DNA of 36,030 bases. Source: Candidatus Stahliibacteriota bacterium (GTDB lineage Bacteria > Hydrothermota > Tepidihabitantia > B3-TA06). Below the pieces are notes generated by a model that was not told the DNA's origin, made no database searches, and saw only the letters and a list, made by a program, of their open reading frames with translations. Where the stretch lies: the NCBI GenBank assembly GCA_030670165.1, contig DAOVCF010000001.1, forward strand, positions 1 to 36,030, written 5' to 3'. Positions 7,994 through 16,066 of this stretch are shown here, in pieces (position 1 is the first letter of the stretch; every line of letters begins with the position of its first letter). Both the position numbers and the translations under genes were made by a program.

Positions 7994-8650
7994 ATGAGTG
8001 ATACGGCAAGCAGAATGGATTCCGACCCTCAAGCTGGCAGGCAAAAAAGAGCCATCCCTGATCTCTTCCTGCTGCAGTATCTTCCCATCATTCCCCGCGG
8101 GGTAGCGCTCGACCTGGGCGCGGGCAACGGTCGCAACAGCCTCTTCCTCGCCGAGCACGGCTTTGAGGTGGATGCGTTTGACCGCGGCACCGAATCAGTA
8201 GCAGAACTTATGAGGGCAGCCCAGGAGCGGAATCTGTCTGTCAGGGCGATAAGGAACGAACTCACCACCCTGACTATTCTCCCCAAACGCTACTCGCTCG
8301 CCGTAATCGCCTGGGTGCTGATGTTTTTAAGACACGGCGAACGCGATGGATTGGTTAAGATGGCCGTTCGAGGGCTTCTTCCCGGCGGATTCATTTACCT
8401 CGGGGTGTTTTCTACGACCGATCCCGGATACGCTCTGTGTAAGGAAAAATTCGACGAGATCGAAGAACGCACCTTCTTCGTACCCAAACGCAAGATGACC
8501 ATGCACTACTTCCTCCCGGAAGAGACCAAGGCGCTTCTAGGGGGCCTTGAGTTGATCGCTTTCAAAGAAGGCTACGAGATGGACATAGGCCACGGTGAGC
8601 CGCACTACCACGGCCGCATAGAGGTAGTCGCCCGTCTGCCCAAAGAATAA
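7994..8650 (+). CDS. Class I SAM-dependent methyltransferase, TehB-like
   Basis: 218 residues. SAM-binding motif I is LDLGAGNGRN at about 39-48, followed by the acidic motif II loop (VDAFDRG) and a later PGG motif (LLPGGFIYLGVF). The order of motifs and the C-terminal HYFLPEE segment resemble the TehB/tellurite-resistance branch of small-molecule methyltransferases. The substrate cannot be predicted. The -10 box ends 5 nt before the ATG and no Shine-Dalgarno is present, pointing to leaderless translation. It is divergent from the desulforedoxin operon. Confidence 0.82.
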   Translation: MSDTASRMDSDPQAGRQKRAIPDLFLLQYLPIIPRGVALDLGAGNGRNSLFLAEHGFEVDAFDRGTESVAELMRAAQERNLSVRAIRNELTTLTILPKRYSLAVIAWVLMFLRHGERDGLVKMAVRGLLPGGFIYLGVFSTTDPGYALCKEKFDEIEERTFFVPKRKMTMHYFLPEETKALLGGLELIAFKEGYEMDIGHGEPHYHGRIEVVARLPKE

Positions 8651-8680
8651 AACCTTTGCGTCTTTCAAAATCCCTATACC

Positions 8681-8708
8681 TTGACTCCATCCGAATAAAA
8701 TCTATAAT
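8681..8708 (+). promoter_or_regulatory. Promoter of the FmdB-type gene
   Basis: TTGACT (8681-8686), 16-bp spacer, a perfect TATAAT (8703-8708). The expected start at about 8715 is one base before the ATG at 8716; there is no ribosome-binding site. Confidence 0.8.
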
Positions 8709-8715
8709 CTAGAAT

Positions 8716-8937
8716 ATGCCTGTAAGAGAGTTTCGATGCCGCGACTGCGGCAACACCTTCGAGTTTCTGATCCTGAAGGAATCGGATGAGGCAAGTTGTC
8801 CGAAATGCAAGTCTCGCAATCTTGAGAGGTTATTGTCGGTATTCGGGATAGCAGGCGCGGTCGAGAAAGCCCGGACTTCCTCCGGGGGAAGTGGGTGTTC
8901 TACCTGTTCATCAAGCAACTGCTCCACCTGTAGATAA
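8716..8937 (+). CDS. FmdB-family zinc ribbon protein
   Basis: 73 residues. An N-terminal zinc ribbon of the FmdB/CxxC family has two CxxC knuckles, FRCRDCGNTF and ASCPKCKSRN. A low-complexity serine/cysteine tail follows (GCSTCSSSNCSTC), also typical of this family. The function of the family is poorly defined; it is often described as a putative regulatory or metal-binding protein. The promoter places the transcript start next to the ATG, so it is a clear leaderless candidate. The final A of its TAA stop is the first base of a hairpin repeat (8937-8969). Confidence 0.88.
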   Translation: MPVREFRCRDCGNTFEFLILKESDEASCPKCKSRNLERLLSVFGIAGAVEKARTSSGGSGCSTCSSSNCSTCR

Positions 8938-9010
8938 TGCTCCTTTTGCTCAAAGCGCAAATGGAGCATTAAGGGGTTCCTAAAATGGAACGGAGTATTC
9001 TTCTGGGGTG
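8937..9010. repeat. Double hairpin at the convergent ends of two genes
   Basis: ATGCTCC (8937-8943) pairs with GGAGCAT (8963-8969), with an inner TTTGC/GCAAA extension. A second hairpin, GTTCC (8976-8980) with GGAAC (8987-8991), follows. It ends in GGAGTATTCTTCTGGGGTG, which matches the element next to the ferritin-like gene. It probably acts as a bidirectional 3'-end structure between the FmdB-type and FAD-oxidoreductase genes, although the T-rich tract of a classical terminator is missing. Confidence 0.65.
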
Positions 9011-10492
9011 CTAGTCGTTGCGCAACCAGTATCTCTCCTGAGAGACCTCCTCCAGATCGGCGGGCTCCAGCCCGAGATGGGACAGGGCGTTTTCCGGAAT
9101 CTCAATAGGTAAAGGCTTGGGCCCGGTGCACTTGCCCTCAAGGAAGTTTACTGCGGCGGCAAAACCAGATATAAGTGATTCATCTATGGTACAATAGTAG
9201 AATCTCCCGTTGCGGCCTATAAGTGAAAGGTTTTTGAACCGATCTAAATAATCAAGGATTAGCTCGAGCGGCTCACGATAGCCAACGCTCCATACAGGAT
9301 AAGCGTGCGGCACAAACACCTTTTCGGCCTTACCTATCTCAGAGCCCTCCAGCAGCCCCAACCGGCGTCCTGTATTGAGGGTGATATCCAAAAGGTCCTC
9401 AACCGGCGCGTTCCAGAACCGATCGCCCTCGTTGGCGAAGAATTCAACCACCAGTGATGAGTACCTTCCGTCAGGAACCATCTGTGGACTCCAGTTGCGT
9501 GGTTCGTGCCAGCGACTAAACGGAACCATCTCATCAGGGAAGTATATCCATGAATCATCGGTAACGTTGGACGCGTTGATGCGGATGAACAGTATCACTA
9601 GGTCGCGGTATCGAAGCCTGGAGGCCGCTGTAAGGACTTCAGGTGGAGGCAAGGGGTCAAGTGCGGCGACCAGAAGGTCAAGGTCTATTGATGAGGCAAC
9701 CCATTCGGGTCCGATGGATTTTCTCCTGCCTTTTGGGTCTCGGCTGATGATTCTCGTGATGCGCTTGCCGTCGTGGGCGATCTTAACTACCTCATGCCCA
9801 AGATGAACCACTCCTCTACGCTTTTTTACCTCCCTTTCCAGATAACGAGCGATCTGTCCGATCCCGTGTCTTGGATAGAGGAAGCGGTCAACCAGGGTGG
9901 CGATATCGCCTCTGCGCGAGAAGAACTCACGAACCACCTTGCCCAGGGAGAGTCCCTTGATTCTGAGTGCTGCCCAGTCAGCTGAAAGTTCGGAAGGCTC
10001 AATCCCCCACACCTTCCGGGTGTAGTTTTCGAAGTTGAACTCGTATAGTGCGCGGCCGAACCGGTGGGTAACCCAATCCTCGAAGGAATCCTCTTTCCTG
10101 TCTCTGATACCTCGCACCTTTTCGATCAGGTAATCGGTAAGCATCTTAGCCGAATGTGTTAAGGGCAGCTTGCGGGCAACGTCTGACAACCGAACCGGAT
10201 AATCGAAGAACTTCCTGTCGAGGTAGAAGCGGCTCTTGCGCTGGGTCATGATCAATTCATCGCCCAGAAGCTTCTTTAGGAACACGGCAAGATAGCGCGA
10301 GGGGCTGTAGTAGCGGTGCCCGCCAAGGTCGTGGTAGTATCCGTCGTCGGTGCGGCGGGTAAGGGCGAGTCCGCCGGGGATATTACGCCTTTCAAGAACT
10401 TGTGCAGATACACCCGCTTTGGCCGCGAGGTAAGCCGCACCCAGCCCGGCGGTGCCCGCACCAAGCACGCAGAGGCAACATTCCCTACTCAT
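9011..10492 (-). CDS. FAD-dependent oxidoreductase (amine oxidase/protoporphyrinogen oxidase-like fold)
   Basis: 493 residues. The dinucleotide-binding motif GAGTAGLGAAY (GxGxxG at residues 11-16) is followed by a distal glutamate and an arginine-GG stretch (ERRNIPGGLA), as in amine-oxidase and UDP-galactopyranose-mutase-like flavoproteins. The C-terminal FAD-binding segment is LSLIGRNGRFYYCTIDESLISG. It may oxidise or isomerise a sugar, lipid or polyprenyl-linked intermediate. That is inferred from its position as last gene of an operon with two GT39-like glycosyltransferases, whose nearer member overlaps it by 4 bp (ATGA). The substrate is unknown. Confidence 0.85.
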   Translation of the reverse strand: MSRECCLCVLGAGTAGLGAAYLAAKAGVSAQVLERRNIPGGLALTRRTDDGYYHDLGGHRYYSPSRYLAVFLKKLLGDELIMTQRKSRFYLDRKFFDYPVRLSDVARKLPLTHSAKMLTDYLIEKVRGIRDRKEDSFEDWVTHRFGRALYEFNFENYTRKVWGIEPSELSADWAALRIKGLSLGKVVREFFSRRGDIATLVDRFLYPRHGIGQIARYLEREVKKRRGVVHLGHEVVKIAHDGKRITRIISRDPKGRRKSIGPEWVASSIDLDLLVAALDPLPPPEVLTAASRLRYRDLVILFIRINASNVTDDSWIYFPDEMVPFSRWHEPRNWSPQMVPDGRYSSLVVEFFANEGDRFWNAPVEDLLDITLNTGRRLGLLEGSEIGKAEKVFVPHAYPVWSVGYREPLELILDYLDRFKNLSLIGRNGRFYYCTIDESLISGFAAAVNFLEGKCTGPKPLPIEIPENALSHLGLEPADLEEVSQERYWLRND

Positions 10493-11883
10493 AGCCGACG
10501 TAGCGTGTTTGTCTTCTTAAGATTGCCGGATGCCAATCCGTGTGCGGCCAGAAGCGCGGCAAGCGGCAACAAGGGCAGGAAGTGACGAGGCTGTCCTGCC
10601 GGACCGGTAACACCCATAAAGTAAATCGCTACCATGAATGCCAAAAGATTGAAGGGTGATCGAAAACCCTTGATTAAGAATCCCCTGAGTGCCAAACCGA
10701 TGATAAAAAGTTTGAAAAGAAACGCAGCCACGTACAAGAAAAAGATACCCCCTGTAGACACAACACGCTCTTCCCATATCAACCGAAGGGCTTCACCAAA
10801 ACGCAAAAGAAGAATCTCTGTGTGAATTAAGGCACCGATGGATCTAAATTCCAATTGAGGATTTGTATAAAATCTAGGAAATTCAATCAATCCAAGAGGC
10901 AAAAAAGTCTTAAGAATCCCTGCAAAGTAAATCCCTGCGTAACGAACCGGATGCTTGATCACATAACGTATAGCTTCCCGGCTGGCGATGAAAAAGCTAT
11001 CCGCATGGCTAATTGGCCGCCCATGTCTTTCGAATGCCCTCTCCTTTATATCAAATTCCGCCTCCAGCGGGGTTTTCTCTTCAATCACGGTTTTCACAGG
11101 AGCGGCGTGCCGTTCCACAAGATTTACCCACTGGACACTGGATAAGAAGAACCGGCCGAAAACCAACCGATTGCGAACAAACCAGGGTGAGACGATAAGA
11201 ATATAGGATAATAGGAGCACACCGTATCCCATAAGACGCGCTCGTGTAGGTTTTTTAGTCAGAAAAAGAAAGGGAACGAGAAGGGGAAAATACAATCCTA
11301 CTGGACGGATGAGGGTAGCTATCCCCAGTAACACACCTGCCCCCAAGCCTGATCTTATGGACGCCTTCTCTTCGAAGAGCCGTAACACAAACCATAAACT
11401 CGGGATGAGAAATGCAAGGAACAGCACATCCGGCATCAGCTGAACCGAGGAGAAAGCAAGACCCATATCGAACAGAAGAAAGATCCCAGTGATGATCCCT
11501 ATCTTTATCGAAAACCTCTCACTCCCCCAACGTATCATCAGCGCTACTAGAGCAAGAACCAACAAAATCTGGATGACAACCATCACATAGAATACACGGC
11601 CACAGATTGCGTAAATTCCTGCCAAAAGTAAAGGATAAATCGGGACGAAAGCAGAATCTGCAGTATAGGATAGAGCAGTGGCCAGTGAATATCCGTTACC
11701 ACTCAGGAGATTCTTAGCTAAGAGTTCATAACGCATCGCATCAGGCGTTACAAAAACACGCAATGGATCAACCAGTCCAGGTATAAGCAACAGAAAATAC
11801 ACCGCCAACGAGACACCAAGCAATACGATTAACCATCTATGTCTCACTGAGGTAGAGCGGAGATCAAATCGGCAATTCTTCAT
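10489..11883 (-). CDS. Integral membrane glycosyltransferase, GT39/ArnT-like (copy 2)
   Basis: 464 residues, about ten or more hydrophobic segments. The first extracytoplasmic loop has an acidic motif (VTPDAMRYELLAKNLLSGNGYSL) where GT39/ArnT/PMT enzymes carry their catalytic Asp/Glu, and a conserved proline-rich start of the next segment (FVPIYPLLLAGIYAI). Such enzymes transfer sugars from polyprenyl phosphates to lipids, proteins or glycans on the outer face of the inner membrane. AAGGAGAG lies upstream of the ATG at 11883. It is a tandem paralogue of 11922-13334. A stretch encoding the C terminus is nearly identical in DNA between the two, far more so than the rest. It overlaps the flavoprotein gene by 4 bp. 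Confidence 0.83.
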   Translation of the reverse strand: MKNCRFDLRSTSVRHRWLIVLLGVSLAVYFLLLIPGLVDPLRVFVTPDAMRYELLAKNLLSGNGYSLATALSYTADSAFVPIYPLLLAGIYAICGRVFYVMVVIQILLVLALVALMIRWGSERFSIKIGIITGIFLLFDMGLAFSSVQLMPDVLFLAFLIPSLWFVLRLFEEKASIRSGLGAGVLLGIATLIRPVGLYFPLLVPFLFLTKKPTRARLMGYGVLLLSYILIVSPWFVRNRLVFGRFFLSSVQWVNLVERHAAPVKTVIEEKTPLEAEFDIKERAFERHGRPISHADSFFIASREAIRYVIKHPVRYAGIYFAGILKTFLPLGLIEFPRFYTNPQLEFRSIGALIHTEILLLRFGEALRLIWEERVVSTGGIFFLYVAAFLFKLFIIGLALRGFLIKGFRSPFNLLAFMVAIYFMGVTGPAGQPRHFLPLLPLAALLAAHGLASGNLKKTNTLRRL

Positions 11884-11921
11884 TGGTCTTGCTCTCCTTC
11901 AAAGGAAGGCCCTTATTCATA

Positions 11922-13334
11922 TCAGGAGGGGGTGTCATGAGGCGGACTCTTAGCTTCTGAAGGTATACCGATGGCTAATCCATGTGCTGCAAGAAGCACT
12001 GCAAGCGGCAACAAGGGCAGGAAGTGGCGAGGCTGTCCTGCCGGGCCGACAACACCTATAAAGTAGATCGCTACCATGAATGCCAAAAGATTGAAGGGTG
12101 ATCGAAATCCCTTCTTAACGAATCCCTTTATCGCCAGTACGATAATGAAGATATTGAACAGCAACCCCAGCACGTAGACAACAAACACCCAGCCGGTGGG
12201 TGCTATACGTTCCTGCCAGATCACCCTTAGCGCCTCTCCCACATCACCCTTCAGAATAGCCTTTTGGACGGGGGGAGTAAGGTTTCTGATCCCTTGCTCA
12301 GGGGAAGCGTAAAAAAGCAGGAATTCGGCAAACCCCAAGGGGAGCAGGGTTTTGACCACACCTGCGGCATAGAGCACTGTGTATCGACCTGGATGCTTCA
12401 GGATGTAGCGCACGGCTTCCCGCCCGGTAAAGATGAACCCCTCCGCTTCATTGCGCGGTTCGCCGTATCTTGCAAAGGCGGCCCGCTCCAGATCGGCTTC
12501 CGCTTCGTTGATACTCTTGCCCTCGATGCTGGCCTTTATGGGTGCGGCATGAATATGCGATAGGTTAAAGGACTGAACGGTAGAGAAGAAGAGGTGCCCG
12601 AATACTACCCGATTTCGAATAAACCAGGGAGAGACAACCGCGATGCAGACCAGAAGCAGCGCTCCGTAGCCGAACAAACGAGATCGGCCAGGCTTACCGA
12701 AGGGTTTGATGAAGAAAAGAAGGGCGAGGATAAGGGGGAAGTAGAGTCCAATCGGGCGTGTTAAAGCGCCCAGCCCCAGAAGCAGACCCGCACCAAGACC
12801 GGAACATACGGGACTATATCCTTGAAAAAGGCGAAGCACCAACCATAAACCAGGGAGAAGAAATACAAGGAAAAGGATATCAGTCATGATCTGGGTAGAA
12901 TAAAAGGCAAGGCACAGATTAAGTAGAAGCAGGATGCCTGCAATGATACCCGCCTCCTTGGAGAACTGCCGAATTCCACACCACGTCAGCCCTGCGATAA
13001 GCGCAAGGCTCAAGATAACCTGGATTATCACAACAGCATAGGGCGATTGTCCGAATACTGCATAGATACCGGCTATAAACAGTGGATAGCCGGGTACCAT
13101 GGTCGAGTTCGGATTGTAGGGAGGCAAGGCAGCCAAGGAGTAGCCATTGCCGGAAAGCATGTTTAAAGCCAGGCTTTCGTAGCACGATGAATCAGCCCAT
13201 ACAAATAGCCTTGAGGAATCTTTGAGCGCAGGGATAAGTAGAAGGAAGTGGATCGCCAGCGAGAGAGCCAGAAGCAGAAATAGCCACCGATTGCTCCTTA
13301 AGGTCTCCCCAAGATTCAATCGGCAGCCGTGCAT
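11922..13334 (-). CDS. Integral membrane glycosyltransferase, GT39/ArnT-like (copy 1)
   Basis: 470 residues, same architecture as its neighbour: N-terminal transmembrane helix, acidic loop (WADSSCYESLALNMLSGNGY), a segment beginning MVPGYPLFIAGIYAVFGQ, about ten further helices, and a C terminus with SPFNLLAFMVAIYF and GPAGQPRHFLPLLPLA shared with copy 2. It probably uses a polyprenyl-phosphate sugar donor at the inner membrane; donor and acceptor are unknown. The ATG at 13334 lies 8 nt after the TPR gene stop with only a weak ribosome-binding site, so coupling to the upstream gene is likely. The two copies are similar along their whole length but clearly diverged outside the C-terminal tract. 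Confidence 0.83.
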   Translation of the reverse strand: MHGCRLNLGETLRSNRWLFLLLALSLAIHFLLLIPALKDSSRLFVWADSSCYESLALNMLSGNGYSLAALPPYNPNSTMVPGYPLFIAGIYAVFGQSPYAVVIIQVILSLALIAGLTWCGIRQFSKEAGIIAGILLLLNLCLAFYSTQIMTDILFLVFLLPGLWLVLRLFQGYSPVCSGLGAGLLLGLGALTRPIGLYFPLILALLFFIKPFGKPGRSRLFGYGALLLVCIAVVSPWFIRNRVVFGHLFFSTVQSFNLSHIHAAPIKASIEGKSINEAEADLERAAFARYGEPRNEAEGFIFTGREAVRYILKHPGRYTVLYAAGVVKTLLPLGFAEFLLFYASPEQGIRNLTPPVQKAILKGDVGEALRVIWQERIAPTGWVFVVYVLGLLFNIFIIVLAIKGFVKKGFRSPFNLLAFMVAIYFIGVVGPAGQPRHFLPLLPLAVLLAAHGLAIGIPSEAKSPPHDTPS

Positions 13335-13342
13335 TTAATAAA

Positions 13343-14410
13343 CTATTCCAGGGATTCTTCAGCCTCGGCGCGCAGGTTCTTGAGATAGGTGCGGGCCGCG
13401 GAGGAAAAGGAACCAGAAGGGTCTATCTCAAGTACCGCTTCGAAGTCGCTGCGTGCGGCATCACTCTGGCCTTGCTCAAGACGCGTCTTACCGCGCTCAA
13501 GATAGGCCTCGGCGATCCTGGAGCGGACAAGTTCGTTTCCGGGATCCCTCTTCAGGGCTTTTTTATAGTCGTTAAGCGCGGCGCTATATTCGGCCTGGTC
13601 AAGGTATACCCTTCCCCGATTCAGATAGGCGCGGGTAAGTCCTGGATCGAGGAGCAACGCCTTGGTGTAGTCGGCCTCTGCTCTGATTAGATTACCCATC
13701 CTGTAGTAGGCGGTGCCGCGATTGTTGTAAGCCAGGGCGTAGTCCGGTCTCAGCTCAATCGCATGTGTATAGTCGGCTACGGCTTCCTCGAGACGATCTG
13801 TATCCGCATACAGGGCACCTCTGTTGTTGTAGGCCAGGGCCGAGTTGGAATCAAGCTCTAAGGCCTGATCGTAGAACCCCAAGGCCTCCTCAGTTGCCTC
13901 TTCATAGTCCGCACATAAGGCAAGGTTGAGGCATATCTCCGGGTTCAGGGAATCTAACTCACGAGCCTTCTCGTATATCAAACGAGCCTGGTTGTAGTTC
14001 TCCTTCTTGAAGTAGACGTTGCCCAGGTTGTTGTAGTAGTCGGCCCTTGTCGAATCGAGCCTTATAGCCTGCTCGAAGTCCAGCCTTGCCTGATCTAATG
14101 CCCCCATGTGCATATAGGTGGTAGCGCGATTGTGGTAGTAGACCGCGTCCTTTGGGCTAAGCCCTATCGCCTTACTGAAGGCGGCGGCTGCGGCCTCGTA
14201 GTCGGCGAGCGCGTCGTAGGCCAACCCCATACGGTTGAAGGGCTCGGGCTTCTGGGGCTTCTTCTCCGCATATCCCTTGTACAGCTCGGCGGCTTTGGCA
14301 TAATCACCCTGTTCGAGAGCCGTATCTGCATCGCGGATCAACCGCGGGGTGCAACCGAGTAACGTAAGGAGAACGGCTAAAAGACACGCCATATAAAGAA
14401 ACTTCTTCAC
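13343..14410 (-). CDS. TPR-repeat lipoprotein
   Basis: The GTG at 14410 is preferred because GGAGG lies 6 nt upstream; a TTG two codons earlier touches that site. The product has about 355 residues. A lipoprotein signal peptide ends at LTLLGC. It is followed by about eight to nine tetratricopeptide repeats, recognised by the repeating AYNNRGxxY...G...A..DY..A..LDP pattern. TPR lipoproteins usually scaffold protein complexes at the membrane. As first gene of the operon with two glycosyltransferases and a flavoprotein it may organise a glycan-modifying assembly; this is inference. Confidence 0.88.
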   Translation of the reverse strand: MKKFLYMACLLAVLLTLLGCTPRLIRDADTALEQGDYAKAAELYKGYAEKKPQKPEPFNRMGLAYDALADYEAAAAAFSKAIGLSPKDAVYYHNRATTYMHMGALDQARLDFEQAIRLDSTRADYYNNLGNVYFKKENYNQARLIYEKARELDSLNPEICLNLALCADYEEATEEALGFYDQALELDSNSALAYNNRGALYADTDRLEEAVADYTHAIELRPDYALAYNNRGTAYYRMGNLIRAEADYTKALLLDPGLTRAYLNRGRVYLDQAEYSAALNDYKKALKRDPGNELVRSRIAEAYLERGKTRLEQGQSDAARSDFEAVLEIDPSGSFSSAARTYLKNLRAEAEESLE

Positions 14411-14440
14411 GATCAACCTCCGGGTTTTCTTGTTTGCTAA

Positions 14441-14468
14441 ATCATACCGAGAGTTTGAGAGGTGTCAA
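14441..14468 (-). promoter_or_regulatory. Promoter of the TPR-GT39-FAD operon
   Basis: TTGACA (14468-14463), 16-bp spacer, TATGAT (14446-14441). The predicted start near 14434 gives a leader of about 24 nt containing GGAGG. Confidence 0.75.
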
Positions 14469-14501
14469 CTTTTAAAATCATACCGCAACTGAACCAACCA
14501 C

Positions 14502-14530
14502 TTGACAAGGCTCCAAAAACTGGATAGCAT
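14502..14530 (+). promoter_or_regulatory. Promoter of the PPC-repeat lipoprotein gene
   Basis: TTGACA (14502-14507), 17-bp spacer, TAGCAT (14525-14530). The leader to the ATG at 14607 is about 70 nt. It is divergent from the promoter at 14441-14468. Confidence 0.55.
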
Positions 14531-14606
14531 TGATATAACGAGTCGGATGTTTCTTCTGAAGATTGAGAAGCAGCCGCACTCATTGCAAATCAACCAAGGA
14601 GGAGTA

Positions 14607-15737
14607 ATGGGACCATCCAAAAAGCTGCCGCTAGTGGTGGCATCTATATTTCTTGTAGTTGGACTATTCCTCTCTCTAAGCTGCGCCAGCAACAATCTAC
14701 CCTTGATCCCGTCAGACCCACACCCGAGCGACGGTGCTATGGGTCAGCCGAGGAGCCTGACGCTTTACTGGAGCGGAGGGGACCCGGACCCGGAGCTCTG
14801 CTACTACGACCTCTACTTTGGAAACACAAACCCCCCGCCCCTTAAAGAGGTCAACCTGCTGGAAAGACACTGCGAGATCGCCGACCTCGACACCAACACC
14901 ACCTATTACTGGATGATAATGGCCCAGGACGAGCAGGGCGATACCGCTGCCGGGCCGATATGGTCGTTTAGCACCGCAAGGGATGACTCATACGAACCTA
15001 ACGACTGCTTTAACTCCGCTTACGGCCATCTGGTGTTCGGAGCCGTCTACGAATCATGGATCTGGGACTGGGAGGATTATTATGACTTCTACTACTTTAT
15101 TCCGGATACCAGTGGTATCGTTAAAATCGATCTCTACAACCTGCCCGCAGACTACAACCTGGTCCTTTTTAATGAGAGGCAGGAAGGAATCGGTTACTCC
15201 ATGAGATACGGAAACATCCCTGAATCAATCTCCTACCACGTTAACGAGTCGGATATCTACTACGTAGGAGTCTTTCAATACGGTCCTGCAGACTCTACGG
15301 ACTCCTATCTCCTGAAGGTAGACTACGTCCAGGGCCACGACTCTTACGAACCAAACGACTTCTTCGATGAGGCATACGGTCCACTGGATTTTGATATGAC
15401 CTACCAATCATGGATATCCACCCCGTACGATGTAGACATCTACTACTTCGTCCCCCCCATTGAAGACCGAATAGTGATCGATCTCTACACCCTGCCTGCA
15501 AATTACGATCTCGCCCTGCACGATTCCTCCTACAATCGAATAGCCGCATCCGAGAATGAAGACACTGTGAGTGAGCGGATAGAATTCGACGCCTCGGCCT
15601 CCGAGACGTACTATGTGGCTGTATATTCTTACGAAGGGTACGATGCTTTTGATTCCTATTACCTGGCGGTTCATTATTCCGAAGCCATCCATTCATGGGG
15701 ACTTATGCTTGGGGAGAAAAAACTGAGAATCGATTGA
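14607..15737 (+). CDS. Surface lipoprotein with Fn3-like domain and two PPC-like repeats
   Basis: The ATG at 14607 is chosen because AAGGAGGAG lies just upstream and the product then begins with a lipoprotein signal (lipobox LSLSC); 376 residues. A fibronectin-III-like domain follows (LTLYWSGGDPDPELCYYDLYF ... NTTYYWMIMAQDEQG). Two tandem pre-peptidase C-terminal (PPC)-like beta-sandwich repeats come next, each opening with DSYEPND and containing a (D)YYxF..P motif and a LPA(D/N)Y(N/D)L(V/A)L segment. The protein probably sits on the cell surface and may bind polymers or other proteins. No catalytic domain is visible. A strong intrinsic terminator follows. Confidence 0.82.
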   Translation: MGPSKKLPLVVASIFLVVGLFLSLSCASNNLPLIPSDPHPSDGAMGQPRSLTLYWSGGDPDPELCYYDLYFGNTNPPPLKEVNLLERHCEIADLDTNTTYYWMIMAQDEQGDTAAGPIWSFSTARDDSYEPNDCFNSAYGHLVFGAVYESWIWDWEDYYDFYYFIPDTSGIVKIDLYNLPADYNLVLFNERQEGIGYSMRYGNIPESISYHVNESDIYYVGVFQYGPADSTDSYLLKVDYVQGHDSYEPNDFFDEAYGPLDFDMTYQSWISTPYDVDIYYFVPPIEDRIVIDLYTLPANYDLALHDSSYNRIAASENEDTVSERIEFDASASETYYVAVYSYEGYDAFDSYYLAVHYSEAIHSWGLMLGEKKLRID

Positions 15738-15754
15738 AAAGCATTAAGTCAATA

Positions 15755-15795
15755 GCCTTCCCCCTATTTCCTTGAGGGAGATAGGGGGCTTTTTA
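15755..15795 (+). terminator. Intrinsic terminator
   Basis: CCCCCTAT (15760-15767) pairs with ATAGGGGG (15781-15788), followed by CTTTTT. It ends the PPC-repeat lipoprotein gene at 15737. Confidence 0.9.
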
Positions 15796-16066
15796 AATAT
15801 CTCCGGGATGATCTGCCCGACAACATTTTCCAACTACCTGTAGGCAGCAAATAAATCACTCAAAGGATAGGGAAGCAACGTCGCCCCCTTGACTTGTTCG
15901 AAATCCGCACTATACTTCCAGAAAGAGGATAGCATCGGCGATCTACTATCGGAGGACGGCAAAGCCTGAATTAAAATCGACGTCGAGTGAATTAGCCGGT
16001 GTTTGACATTCTTGCTTTCGTATACTGGAGACGTTGAGAGAATCTAAACTTAGTGGAGGAGGTTCT
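15796..16066 (+). other. Intergenic region with a long leader for the GTPase-like gene
   Basis: The gene-free stretch 15738-16066 starts with the terminator at 15755-15795 and holds a promoter at 15889-15916. The inferred transcript has a leader of about 144 nt. It contains GATAG/CTATC and GGC-AAA-GCC inverted repeats around 15928-15966. No short gene with a ribosome-binding site was found. Confidence 0.5.
15889..15916 (+). promoter_or_regulatory. Promoter upstream of the GTPase-like gene
   Basis: TTGACT (15889-15894), 16-bp spacer, TATACT (15911-15916). The predicted start is near 15923. Confidence 0.65.

Noticed and set aside
7642..8001. Plus-strand ORF of 119 codons over the desulforedoxin gene
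   Set aside because: It lies antisense to the desulforedoxin coding sequence, which has a clear Cys motif and ribosome-binding site, and runs through the divergent promoters.
15940..15966. Possible c-di-GMP-I (GEMM) riboswitch from GGACGGCAAAGCC
   Set aside because: The tetraloop-receptor, GGGCAAACC strand and downstream GGGUUACCG part are not visible; kept only as a low-interest leader observation.
16003..16026. TTGACA and TATACT close upstream of the GTPase-like gene
   Set aside because: The spacer is only 12 bp, too short for a sigma-70 promoter; the promoter at 15889-15916 fits better.
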